The notes beneath the pieces were generated by a model. That model made no database searches, was not told where the DNA came from, and worked only from the letters and a program-made list of their open reading frames with translations. A program made the position numbers and the translations under genes. 64,000 bases of DNA from Nocardia jejuensis NBRC 103114 (GTDB taxonomy: Bacteria; Actinomycetota; Actinomycetes; Mycobacteriales; Mycobacteriaceae), in the NCBI RefSeq assembly GCF_001613145.1, contig NZ_BDBU01000034.1, positions 62,001-126,000 on the forward strand, written 5' to 3'. This document shows, piece after piece, positions 39,666 to 47,607 of this stretch (the stretch's first letter is position 1; the number at the start of each line of letters is the position of its first letter).

Positions 39666-42092
39666 CTACTTGCCGAAGCCCGCCCGGCGCAGCGCGTCCG
39701 CCATGGAACCGCTGGCAGCGGGCTGGCTGCGGCGGTCGGGCTGGCGGTTCCCCTGAGCGCCGCCGCCCTGGTTTGCGCCGCCTTGGCCCTGACCACCCTG
39801 GCGCGGACGACCGCCGCCACCGTTGCCCCGCGGCTGCCCGCCCTGCCCCTGACCACCGCGCGGGCGGCCTTCGCCGCGTTCGGGTTTGGTGGCGCCGGGC
39901 TCGTCGTCCAGACGCAGCGACAGACCGATGCGCTGGCGTTGCACGTCCACCTCCATCACCTTGACCTTCACGACGTCGCCGGTGCTGACGACCTCGCGCG
40001 GGTCCTTGATGAAGGTGTGCGACATGGCCGAGACGTGCACCAGGCCATCCTGATGCACGCCGATGTCGACGAACGCGCCGAACGCGGCGACATTGGTGAC
40101 CACGCCCTCGAGCACCATGCCCGGCTTCAGATCGCCGACCTTCTCGATGCCCGCGGCGAATTCGGCGGTCTTGAATTCCGGACGCGGGTCGCGGCCGGGC
40201 TTCTCGAGTTCGCTGATGATGTCGCTGACGGTGGGGACACCGAAGCGCTCATCGGTGAAATCGGCCGGGCGCAGCGCGCGCAGCGCCGTGGTGTTGCCGA
40301 TGATCTCGTGCATGCCCCGGCCACTGGCGTCGAGGATGCGGCGCACCACCGGGTAGGCCTCGGGGTGCACCGAGGAACTGTCCAGCGGGTCGTCGCCGCC
40401 GCGGATGCGCAGGAAGCCGGCGCACTGTTCGAAAGCCTTGGGGCCCAGGCGCGGAACGCCGAGCAGCGCGGTGCGGCTGCGGAAGGGCCCGTTCGCGTCA
40501 CGGTGGGCGACAATGCTTTCCGCGACCGAGCCGGTCACGCCGGACACCCGCGAGAGCAGCGGCACCGAGGCGGTGTTGACGTCGACGCCGACCGCGTTCA
40601 CCGCGTCCTCGACGACCGCGCCGAGCGAGCGGGCAAGCAGCGTTTCGGACACGTCGTGCTGGTACTGGCCGACGCCGATGGACTTCGGGTCGATCTTCAC
40701 CAGTTCGGCCAGCGGGTCCTGCAGGCGGCGCGCGATGGAGACCGCGCCGCGCAGCGACACGTCCATATCGGGCAGCTCCGCCGAGGCGTAGGCCGAGGCC
40801 GAGTACACCGACGCGCCCGCCTCCGAGACCACGATCTTGGTGGGCTTGTTCTCGGGGATCCGCGAGATGAGTTCGGCGGCAAGGGTATCGGTCTCGCGCG
40901 ACGCGGTGCCGTTGCCGATGGCGATGAGTTCCACATTGAACCGGGCGACCAGCGCGCCGAGCACGGCGAGCGACTTCTCGGTCTGGCCCTGCGGCTTGTG
41001 CGGGTAGATGACCTCGGTGGCCACGGCCTTACCGGTGGAGTCGACGACCGCGACCTTCACGCCGGTGCGGTAGCCGGGATCCAGGCCCATGGTGGTGCGG
41101 GTGCCGGCCGGTGCGGCCAGCAGCAGATCGCGCAGGTTTGCGGCGAACACGTCCACGGCGTCGCGTTCGGCGGACTGCCGCAACCGCATCCGGGTGTCGA
41201 TGCCCATGCTCACCTGCAGCTTGGTCCGCCACGCCCAGCGCACGGTGTCCAGCAGCCAGGTGTCCGCGGCGCGGCCCTTGTCGGCGATGCCGAACTTGAC
41301 CGCGATGCGGCCCTCGTAGACGCTGCGCTGTCCGGGCTCGAGCTCCTCGGTGTCCGGTTCCAGATGCAGCGTGAGTATTTCCTCCTTCTCCCCGCGCAGC
41401 AACGCCAGGATCCGGTGCGAGGGCAGCTTGGTGAACGGCTCGCTGAATTCGAAGTAGTCGGCGAACTTCGCACCGGCCTCTTCTTTTCCGGGGCGCACGG
41501 TGGAGCTGACCTGTCCGCGGTTCCACATGAGCTCGCGCAGTTCACCGACCAGGTCGGCGTCTTCGGCGAAGCGCTCGACCAGGATCGCGCGCGCACCGTC
41601 CAACTGCTCGGCGTCGTACTGCGCCGGATCGGTGGTCGGCTCGTTCAGAAGTGCGTCGGCCACGGGCTCGTGCCCGGCCTCGCGCGCGATCTGAGCCTTG
41701 GTGCGCCGCTTGGGCTTGTACGGCAGGTAGATGTCCTCGAGCCGGGCCTTGGTGTCCGCGAGCATGATCTGCCCGTGCAGTTCCGCGTCCAGCTTGCCCT
41801 GGCTTCGAATGGATTCGATGATCGAACCCCGGCGCTCGTCCAGCTCGCGCAGGTAGTGCAGGCGCTCGTCGAGGGTGCGTAGCTGCGCATCGTCGAGCCC
41901 GCCGGTGACCTCCTTGCGGTAGCGGGCCACGAACGGCACGGTCGATCCGCCGTCCAGTAGCTCGACGGCGGCACGCACCTGCTCGTCGCGCACCCCGAGC
42001 TCATCGGCGATGCGCCGATTCACACTGGCGATGCGGACGGTGCTCTCGGCACCTGCGGATTCTGCGCTGACGGTTTCGGAGGCTGTCGTCAC
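39666..42092 (-). CDS. Tex-family RNA-binding transcription accessory protein
   Basis: An 808-residue protein. GTG 42092 is chosen because it begins the family-like N-terminus soon before VNRRIADELGVRDEQVRAAV; the upstream frame is unlike Tex. Order: Tex N-terminal helical region (GGSTVPFVARYRKEVTGGLD, YLPYKPKRRTKAQIAREAG), YqgF-like RNase H fold (TTMGLDPGYRTGVKVAVVDS), HhH modules (VGVDVNTASVPLLSRVSG, FRSRTALLGVPRLGPKAFEQ) and a C-terminal S1 domain (GMVLEGVVTNVAAFGAFVDI, HQDGLVHVSAMSHTFIKDPR). A Gly/Gln/Pro-rich tail of about 70 residues ends it. Tex affects transcription and virulence gene expression in other bacteria. It is monocistronic here. Confidence 0.96.
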   Translation of the reverse strand: MTTASETVSAESAGAESTVRIASVNRRIADELGVRDEQVRAAVELLDGGSTVPFVARYRKEVTGGLDDAQLRTLDERLHYLRELDERRGSIIESIRSQGKLDAELHGQIMLADTKARLEDIYLPYKPKRRTKAQIAREAGHEPVADALLNEPTTDPAQYDAEQLDGARAILVERFAEDADLVGELRELMWNRGQVSSTVRPGKEEAGAKFADYFEFSEPFTKLPSHRILALLRGEKEEILTLHLEPDTEELEPGQRSVYEGRIAVKFGIADKGRAADTWLLDTVRWAWRTKLQVSMGIDTRMRLRQSAERDAVDVFAANLRDLLLAAPAGTRTTMGLDPGYRTGVKVAVVDSTGKAVATEVIYPHKPQGQTEKSLAVLGALVARFNVELIAIGNGTASRETDTLAAELISRIPENKPTKIVVSEAGASVYSASAYASAELPDMDVSLRGAVSIARRLQDPLAELVKIDPKSIGVGQYQHDVSETLLARSLGAVVEDAVNAVGVDVNTASVPLLSRVSGVTGSVAESIVAHRDANGPFRSRTALLGVPRLGPKAFEQCAGFLRIRGGDDPLDSSSVHPEAYPVVRRILDASGRGMHEIIGNTTALRALRPADFTDERFGVPTVSDIISELEKPGRDPRPEFKTAEFAAGIEKVGDLKPGMVLEGVVTNVAAFGAFVDIGVHQDGLVHVSAMSHTFIKDPREVVSTGDVVKVKVMEVDVQRQRIGLSLRLDDEPGATKPERGEGRPRGGQGQGGQPRGNGGGGRPRQGGQGQGGANQGGGAQGNRQPDRRSQPAASGSMADALRRAGFGK

Positions 42093-42254
42093 GCCCGCAG
42101 ACACTACCGGCGTCGGATTGCGGCCCTGCAGGTGCCGCGTCGACCGATTCCGCCGCATCCGTACGCCGAGGGCGAAACCGGGCAGTTCGTTGGCCGGATG
42201 CGGCGCACCGGAATTCGGTCGTTTCCGGCCGAAATCCGGCACGGGACAGCGAAT

Positions 42255-42938
42255 TCAGCCGGGCGGAAGCAGGTCGGGGCGACGCTCCCGGGTGCGCTCG
42301 AGCGATTGCTCGTGCCGCCAAGCGTCGATCTTGGCGTGATTGCCCGAGAGCAGAATCTCCGGGACGTCCAGGCCGCGCCAGGAGACCGGGCGAGTGTAGG
42401 ACGGGCCCTCGAGCAGACCGTCGGAGAACGAATCCTGTTCGTGCGACTGCTGATTGCCGAGCACGCCCGGGATGAGGCGGACGAACGCCTCGGTCATCAC
42501 CAGCACCGCCGCCTCGCCGCCGATCAGCACGTAGTCGCCGATGGAGACTTCCTCCACGCGAACACGTTTCGCGGCATCATCGAATACGCGCTGGTCGATG
42601 CCCTCGTAGCGGCCGCACGCGAAGACCACGTGCGATTCGGTGGACCAGCGTTCGGCCGTGGCCTGAGTGAAGGGGACACCGGCCGGAGTGGGGACCACGA
42701 GCAGGGCCTCGTCGGGGCAGACCTCGTCCAGGGCCTCGCCCCAGACGGTCGGCTTCATGACCATGCCCGGTCCGCCGCCGTAGGGGGTGTCGTCGACGGA
42801 CTTGTGCACGTCGTGCGTCCAACCGCGCAGATCGTGCACCTCGACCTCGAGCAGACCCTTGTCGATCGCCTTGCCCAGCAAGGCCGTTCGCAGCGGCTCG
42901 AGGTATTCGGGGAAGATCGTGATGACGTCGATGCGCAT
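42255..42938 (-). CDS. trmD: tRNA (guanine-N1-)-methyltransferase
   Basis: A 227-residue SPOUT methyltransferase that makes m1G37 in tRNAs and so prevents frameshifting. ATG 42938 is chosen because GGAG lies eight bases upstream; a GTG nine bases earlier overlaps the rimM stop. Motifs are MRIDVITIFPEYLEPL, DDTPYGGGPGMVMKP, ARGRYEGIDQR-type knot loop (here FACGRYEGIDQRVFDDA), EVSIGDYVLIGGEAAVLVM and DSFSDGLLEGPSYTRPVSWR with VPEILLSGNHAKIDAWR. All family motifs are present. It follows rimM closely, the common rpsP-khpA-rimM-trmD string. Confidence 0.97.
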   Translation of the reverse strand: MRIDVITIFPEYLEPLRTALLGKAIDKGLLEVEVHDLRGWTHDVHKSVDDTPYGGGPGMVMKPTVWGEALDEVCPDEALLVVPTPAGVPFTQATAERWSTESHVVFACGRYEGIDQRVFDDAAKRVRVEEVSIGDYVLIGGEAAVLVMTEAFVRLIPGVLGNQQSHEQDSFSDGLLEGPSYTRPVSWRGLDVPEILLSGNHAKIDAWRHEQSLERTRERRPDLLPPG

Positions 42939-42943
42939 CGTCG

Positions 42944-43480
42944 TCACTCCGGATCCAGCAGACCTTCGGGCGGATCGATGACGATCAGACCGTCCGCGAC
43001 GGACACGGTGGGGACGATGGCATTCACGAAGGGCACCAGGATCTCCCGGCCCGCGGGCGGGAACGCCTCGGCGGCGGTGATCGAGAGCAGTTCTCCCGCA
43101 GCGGAATGCAGTACTTCCTTGACGGCGCCCACGACGGTGCCGTCACCGAGTTGCACGGTGAGGCCCTCGAGTTCGTGGTCGTAGTACTCGTCCGGATCCG
43201 CCGAGGGCGGCAGATCGGCGGTATCGACGAGGAAGATCATGCCGCGCAACGCGTCCGCGCCGGTGCGATCCGCGATCCCTTCCAGACGCAGCAGAAGCCG
43301 GCCCGAGTGCTCCCGGGCCGACTCCACCACGAAATTCTGGGACTGCTTCGCGCGCGGCAGCCTGCCTGTCAGCGGGCTGCCGGGCGCGAACCGCAGTTCC
43401 GGCTCGTCGGTACGGACATCTACGACGAGTTCGCCACGCACACCGTGCGATTTGGCGACCCGACCGACGGCGAGTTCCAT
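42944..43480 (-). CDS. rimM: 16S rRNA processing protein RimM
   Basis: A 178-residue 30S maturation factor. The N-terminal RimM domain opens MELAVGRVAKSHGVRGELVV and has the beta-barrel segment LRLEGIADRTGADALRGMIF. A PRC-barrel follows (EYYDHELEGLTVQLGDGTVV, GAVKEVLHSAAGELLSI). The C-terminus is ILVPFVNAIVPTVSVADG with VIDPPEGLLD. It binds S19 and helps fold the 30S head. Its start directly follows the khpA stop and its stop lies next to trmD, so the string is translationally linked. Confidence 0.97.
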   Translation of the reverse strand: MELAVGRVAKSHGVRGELVVDVRTDEPELRFAPGSPLTGRLPRAKQSQNFVVESAREHSGRLLLRLEGIADRTGADALRGMIFLVDTADLPPSADPDEYYDHELEGLTVQLGDGTVVGAVKEVLHSAAGELLSITAAEAFPPAGREILVPFVNAIVPTVSVADGLIVIDPPEGLLDPE

Positions 43481-43723
43481 CTATTGATCCGTGTCGACCA
43501 CGTCGACGCGAATGCCCTTACCGCCGATACCGGCGACGAGGGTGCGCAGTGCGGTAGCCGTACGGCCACCGCGACCGATCACCTTGCCCAGATCCTCGGG
43601 GTGCACGTGCACCTCGACGGTCCGGCCACGTCGGCTGGTGATCAGCTCGACGTGCACGTCATCGGGATTGGCGACGATGCCGCGCACCAGGTGCTCGACG
43701 GCATCGGCGACCATGGCGGTCAT
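43481..43723 (-). CDS. khpA: KH-domain RNA-binding protein KhpA
   Basis: An 80-residue single-KH protein. Recognised by VEHLVRGIVANPDDVHVELI, then VEVHVHPEDLGKVIGRGGRT with the GxxG loop (GRGG) that binds RNA, and ATALRTLVAGIGGKGIRVDV. Its ATG overlaps the rpsP stop (TAATG) and its stop abuts the rimM start. This matches the conserved rpsP-khpA-rimM order in Gram-positive bacteria, where KhpA with KhpB influences cell elongation and RNA metabolism. Confidence 0.95.
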   Translation of the reverse strand: MTAMVADAVEHLVRGIVANPDDVHVELITSRRGRTVEVHVHPEDLGKVIGRGGRTATALRTLVAGIGGKGIRVDVVDTDQ

Positions 43724-44175
43724 TACTCGGCAGCCGGGGTCTCGGCAGCGGCCTCGGCCGGAGCCTCGGCAGCAGCCTCTTCCTTCTTGGCGGCCTTCTT
43801 CTTCGGCGTGGTGGCCTCGGCGGTCGGCTCGCTGGAAGCGGCGGCCAGCGCGGCGTTGAACAGGTCCAGCTTGGAGGCCTTCGGGGCCTTCACCTTCAGG
43901 GTGCCCTCGGCGCCCGGGAGGCCCTTGAACTTCTGCCAGTCGCCGGTGATCTCCAGCAGACGCTGCACGGGCTCGGTGGGCTGGGCGCCGACGCTCAGCC
44001 AGTACTGCGCGCGCTCGGAATCGATCTCGATGAGCGAGGGCTCTTCCTTCGGCTGGTAGATGCCGATGGACTCGATGGCGCGACCGTCACGACGGGTGCG
44101 GGCGTCGGCGACGACGATGCGGTACTGGGGGTTGCGGATCTTGCCCAGACGGGTCAGCTTGATCTTGACAGCCAT
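43723..44175 (-). CDS. rpsP: 30S ribosomal protein S16
   Basis: A 150-residue protein starting at ATG 44175 (MAVKIKLTRLGKIRNPQYRI), preceded by AAAGG. An in-frame extension of 48 residues upstream has no family support. Signatures are IVVADARTRRDGRAIESIGI and YQPKEEPSLIEIDSERAQYW with LSVGAQPTEPVQRLL. The last 60 residues form an Ala/Lys/Glu/Pro-rich tail typical of actinobacterial S16. It is the first gene of rpsP-khpA-rimM-trmD. The 292 bases upstream to the next small open frame presumably hold its promoter. Confidence 0.97.
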   Translation of the reverse strand: MAVKIKLTRLGKIRNPQYRIVVADARTRRDGRAIESIGIYQPKEEPSLIEIDSERAQYWLSVGAQPTEPVQRLLEITGDWQKFKGLPGAEGTLKVKAPKASKLDLFNAALAAASSEPTAEATTPKKKAAKKEEAAAEAPAEAAAETPAAE

Positions 44176-44393
44176 TAGCTGTGCCTTTCGGTGGTGGCCG
44201 GCCCGCGAGGGGTCGGCCGAGTGGTCACGGCCGCAATTCAGCAGCCCGCACGAGTACGGGCCCGGTTTTGCGTTGAGTGTGTGACCGCCGCGCGGTACGT
44301 AACCGGAGACGGGCTGCACTGTCCAAGAGGAGGACGGTCGTCCATTCTGCCAGACCGGTCGCGGACGAAGAAATCGGCTCCGGAAATGCCACA

Positions 44394-44424
44394 GCCCACC
44401 GGGTCGAGGGAGGACTCGGTGGGC
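44394..44424. terminator. Weak hairpin downstream of the 26-residue open frame
   Basis: GCCCACCG (44394-44401) pairs with CGGTGGGC (44417-44424) around a 15-base loop. It would follow the small minus-strand frame at 44468-44548. There is no T-run, so confidence is low. Confidence 0.35.
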
Positions 44425-44467
44425 CGCAGCGCCTTGCGGACGTGCAGGGCTTTTCTCGGTGCGCGCT

Positions 44468-44548
44468 ACCTAGCGGTCGCTGCCCGAGGTCAGCAGCTTC
44501 ACGATCAAACCGGCCAGAATGCCGGTCAGCAGACCTTCGACGGAACCC
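44468..44548 (-). CDS. Putative 26-residue membrane peptide
   Basis: A short frame from TTG 44548, with GAGGAG (44557-44562 on the plus coordinates) eight bases upstream, to TAG at 44468. The product begins MGSVEGLLTGILAGLIVKLL and ends in TSGSDR, a single amphipathic/hydrophobic helix with a charged tail. The good ribosome-binding site, helix quality and a hairpin beyond the stop make it plausible. Small membrane or porin-like peptides of this size occur in Mycobacteriales, but no homology is claimed. Confidence 0.4.
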
Positions 44549-44647
44549 AAGGTCGTCTCCTCACAGTGTGGACCTACAAAACATGTGAAGTGTGACCCAT
44601 TCACTTAATCCGTGTGGCGGAATCGCGAGACCGGTAATCCCGATCGC

Positions 44648-45133
44648 TCAATCCTGCGGCTGCTCCCCCGCGCACTCCACCGAGGCGTAGAACCGCACGC
44701 TGTTCTCGGGCCCCTCGGCCAGGAACCGGCACACCTTGTTGATCGGCAGCGTGAATCCGCCGTCGCCCATGGTCAGGAACGCACAGACCTCCAGCGCCCG
44801 TTCCTCGCCGAGCAGCGCCCGCGTCTCGGGGAAATCCGTCACGAAGTCGTCGTAGTCGACCCATTCCAGTCCGCGCGGCGAATTCCTGCGCATCACCTCG
44901 CCCAGATACGCGCCACCCCACAGAATCGTCCGGCTCCACTCGGCCCCACCGGCCTCCTCCGGCAGCACCTCTCGCAGGTGCGCCAGATACTCGTCCACCG
45001 CCTCGAGACTCTCCACCGAGAAATCGAGCCGCTCGCGCGCGAGCCGATCGGCGTCGACGATCTCCTCGGTCGCCTCGATCTCCCCCGCGAAAATCGCCGC
45101 GAACTCGGCGAACACGTCATTGATGGTTTCCAT
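44648..45133 (-). CDS. Hypothetical protein
   Basis: A 161-residue acidic, soluble protein from ATG 45133 (METINDVFAEFAAIFAGEIE). An in-frame start ten codons upstream adds an Arg-rich stretch and is not favoured. Visible features are helices at residues 1-60, a Trp/Gly segment (EWSRTILWGGAYLGEVMRR), DYDDFVTDFPETRALLGEER, and a C-terminal part with two Cys (ALEVCAFLTMGDGGF, INKVCRFLAEGPENSVRFYA). The pattern of a helical N-terminus with a small mixed domain suggests a single-domain cytoplasmic protein. I do not recognise the family. It stands alone between a small peptide frame and a divergent SRPBCC gene. Confidence 0.7.
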   Translation of the reverse strand: METINDVFAEFAAIFAGEIEATEEIVDADRLARERLDFSVESLEAVDEYLAHLREVLPEEAGGAEWSRTILWGGAYLGEVMRRNSPRGLEWVDYDDFVTDFPETRALLGEERALEVCAFLTMGDGGFTLPINKVCRFLAEGPENSVRFYASVECAGEQPQD

Positions 45134-45391
45134 GCACGTCCTCCGGGGGCGCGCCCGCCCCACCCTCGCCGAAATCCCTGTCGCGTCGGCACATTACCGC
45201 GCCCGGCAACCCCACCGGTCGGATCGGCATCGAAGTATCCACGCGCACCGCGACCGGCGCGGGCGGCGAGCGGACCGCGTGATGCCACCACCGAACCTCG
45301 CATTCCCCTGCGCCGCACCAGAAGCTGGTCCGGTGACCGATTCACGCGGCGAAGGCGGAATAGGTCGGGGGCGGCGAATGCTGCATCCGGC

Positions 45392-45823
45392 ATGAGCACC
45401 TTCGAGAACACCCTGACGATTCGGCGAGCGCCCGAAGACGTTTTCGCCTACCTCGCGGCGTTCGAGAACGTGCCGCGCTGGAACTACGCGATCACCGACA
45501 CCGTCAAGACCTCCGACGGGCCGGTCGGGGTGGGGTCCAGGTATCGGCAGACCCGGACGATTCCCGATCACGCGGTCGAGGAGTTCGAGGTCGTGCGCTT
45601 CGAACCCGCCGAGCGGCTCACGATCCGAGGACAGCTGGGGCCGTTCCCAGCGACGGTCTCCTACGACCTGTCCAGGACCGCGGACGGAAACACACTGCTG
45701 CGCAATGTGATCGAGCTGCAGGTGCGCGGCGCGCTGCGGCTCGGCGGCCCGGTCCTGACGTCCCGGGTCAGATCGGCGGTCGGCGCGAACCTGGATGTGC
45801 TGCGAAAGTTGTTGGAAGAATGA
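45392..45823 (+). CDS. SRPBCC-family (START-like) protein
   Basis: A 143-residue protein from ATG 45392. The helix-grip pattern is clear: TLTIRRAPEDVFAYLAAFEN, VPRWNYAITDTVKTSDGPVG, VGSRYRQTRTIPDHAVEEFE, VVRFEPAERLTIRGQLGPFP, a beta stretch and a C-terminal helix (GANLDVLRKLLEE). Such proteins bind hydrophobic ligands or act as polyketide-cyclase-like or ligand-transport proteins. The ligand is unknown. It lies alone on the plus strand, convergent with the amidohydrolase gene. Confidence 0.88.
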   Translation: MSTFENTLTIRRAPEDVFAYLAAFENVPRWNYAITDTVKTSDGPVGVGSRYRQTRTIPDHAVEEFEVVRFEPAERLTIRGQLGPFPATVSYDLSRTADGNTLLRNVIELQVRGALRLGGPVLTSRVRSAVGANLDVLRKLLEE

Positions 45824-46005
45824 GTTTTTCAGGGCGCCGAGTAGCTCGCCCGCATCCAGGCGAGTGAGCTCCGCGGTCCGGACTTCCGCACCGACCGGGC
45901 GCCCCGGACTCGGATCGACTCGCCATGACGGCCTCTACTGAATCCTGCCCGGAATCACCCGCTGGATGGCGGGCGCGGCCCAGCACAAACTCCTCCGGCA
46001 GCACC

Positions 46006-47109
46006 TCACCGATAGGCGGTGACCGGGTCGCGGCGGTCGTACACCCGGCCGCGCAGCACCACCCAGGACGGAGTGTTCAACACGGCGAGGTCCAGTCGTG
46101 GATCCTGCTGGTACACAACGAAATCGGCGGGCGCACCGGGTTCGATACCGACGTGCCCCAGCCAGGATCGGGCATTCCAGGAGGATGCGCCCAGCGCGTC
46201 GTGCGCGGAGAATCCGGCACCGGTCAGCGCGACGATCTCATCGGCGATCCGCCCGTGCGGGATGGACCCGCCGGCGTCGGTCCCGGTGTAGATGGGCACA
46301 CCGGCTTCGCGCGCGAGCGCGACGGTCTCGCGGGAACGGCGATGCAGGTCGCGCATGTGCGCGGCATACACCGGGAATTTGCCCGCGCCGTCGGCGATTT
46401 CGGGAAAGGTGTCGATATTGATCAGCGTCGGGACCAGTGCGGTGCCGTTCGCCGCCATCATGGCGATGGTGTCCTGCGTCAGACCGGTGCCGTGCTCGAT
46501 GCAGTCGATTCCGGCGTCCAGCAGCCCGACGAGCGCCTCCTCGCCGAACACGTGCGAGGTCACCCGCGCCCCTTCGCGGTGGGCCGCGTCGATGGCCTCC
46601 TTCAGGATGGCGTCGTTCCACAGCGGACGCAGGTCGCCGACGGCCCGGTCGATCCAATCCCCGACGATCTTGACCCAGCCGTCCCCGCGCCGTGCCTGTT
46701 CGGCAACGATCGCGGGCAGGTCCCGCTCGTCATCGAGTTCGATGCCCAGTTCGCGAATGTAGCGGCGCGGCCGGGCGATGTGCCGGCCGGCGCGAATGAT
46801 CCGCGGCAGATCCTCACGATCGTCGATGAACCGGGTGTCGATGGGCGAGCCCGCATCACGCAGCAGCAGCGCCCCCGCATCCCGCTCGACCTCGGCCTGC
46901 GCGATCGCCCCGTCCCGATCCTCGTCTCCGCCACCGTATTTGATCCCGACGTGACAGTGCGCGTCGACCAGCCCCGGCACGATCCATCCGGACGCGTGCA
47001 CCGTCTCGGCCTCGGCGATCGGCTCGAACCCGATCACCCCGTCGTGCACCCAGAGATCGCGCACCTCGTCCCCGGGCAATACCACCCCGCGAAAATGCAG
47101 ACGCATCAT
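46006..47109 (-). CDS. Metal-dependent amidohydrolase
   Basis: A 367-residue TIM-barrel hydrolase from ATG 47109, with AGGAGG upstream. Ligand motifs are GLVDAHCHVGIKYGG (HxH), a mid-barrel lysine in GWVKIVGDWID (likely carboxylated Lys or its neighbour), VTSHVFGEEAL, IDCIEHGTGL and YTGTDAGGSIPHG (the final Asp). The flanking beta-sandwich is HFRGVVLPGDEVRDLWV and ADFVVYQQDPRLDLAVL. It resembles imidazolonepropionase/prolidase-like amidohydrolases; the substrate is unknown. From memory, M. tuberculosis has a similar gene at this place (Rv2915c). An AraC-type remnant lies just upstream. Confidence 0.9.
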   Translation of the reverse strand: MMRLHFRGVVLPGDEVRDLWVHDGVIGFEPIAEAETVHASGWIVPGLVDAHCHVGIKYGGGDEDRDGAIAQAEVERDAGALLLRDAGSPIDTRFIDDREDLPRIIRAGRHIARPRRYIRELGIELDDERDLPAIVAEQARRGDGWVKIVGDWIDRAVGDLRPLWNDAILKEAIDAAHREGARVTSHVFGEEALVGLLDAGIDCIEHGTGLTQDTIAMMAANGTALVPTLINIDTFPEIADGAGKFPVYAAHMRDLHRRSRETVALAREAGVPIYTGTDAGGSIPHGRIADEIVALTGAGFSAHDALGASSWNARSWLGHVGIEPGAPADFVVYQQDPRLDLAVLNTPSWVVLRGRVYDRRDPVTAYR

Positions 47110-47210
47110 CGGCCTCCTCGCACGCAGTGTCTCGACACGAACCATGCTCCACTACAAACTACTGCGCACCCCGGAGCAAGATCACCGACGCCCGGAGTTC
47201 GCGCGGTGCG

Positions 47211-47429
47211 CCCCGGCCCGCCACCGAATCCCTCGCGTGTCCGAGCCGGAGTCTGCCCGTAGCGGTTGCGATACACCTCCCGATACCTGTGCGAAGTCGG
47301 GAAACCTTCCTCGAACACGATCCTGTTCATCGCGAGCGGCAGCGCCATGGGACAGTCGCCGATCCGCGCGCTCGGGACCGTACGCAACAGCGCGCCCGGC
47401 GGCGTAGCCCCGGCACTCTCGAACACTGT
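47211..47429 (-). pseudogene. Remnant of an AraC-family DNA-binding domain
   Basis: The minus strand between these positions encodes VFESAGATPPGALLRTVPSA, RIGDCPMALPLAMNRIVFEE and GFPTSHRYREVYRNRYGQTP, ending with ARTRE. The last part, GF.TSHR.REVYR.RYGQTP, is the second helix-turn-helix of AraC regulators. The first HTH is eroded and no N-terminal sensor part is found, so this is read as a degraded gene fragment. It fills much of the 437 bases (47110-47546) between the amidohydrolase and the ffh terminator; I see nothing else there. Confidence 0.5.
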
Positions 47430-47546
47430 GCAGGGAAGCCGAATCGACCGCCGGTGACCGGCATCGACCGGGCCTCTCCCACAACGATGCCCGAGCCGGT
47501 GGCACTGGGCGTCATCTCGAGATCGCCGGAGCCGAGACATACTGCC

Positions 47547-47599
47547 GCACAGAGCACTCGGGCCCGTCGCGTGAAGCGACGGACCCGAGTGCTCTGTGC
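47547..47599 (-). terminator. ffh terminator hairpin
   Basis: A 24-bp stem with one mismatch (GCACAGAGCACTCGGGCCCG with its complement at 47576-47599) and a 5-base loop, eight bases beyond the ffh stop. Confidence 0.85.
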
Positions 47600-47607
47600 G
47601 AGAGTCC

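Noticed and set aside
39528..41882. Long plus-strand open frame opposite tex
   Set aside because: It is low-complexity Arg/His/Gln-rich and antisense to a clear tex gene; such frames follow from high GC at third positions.
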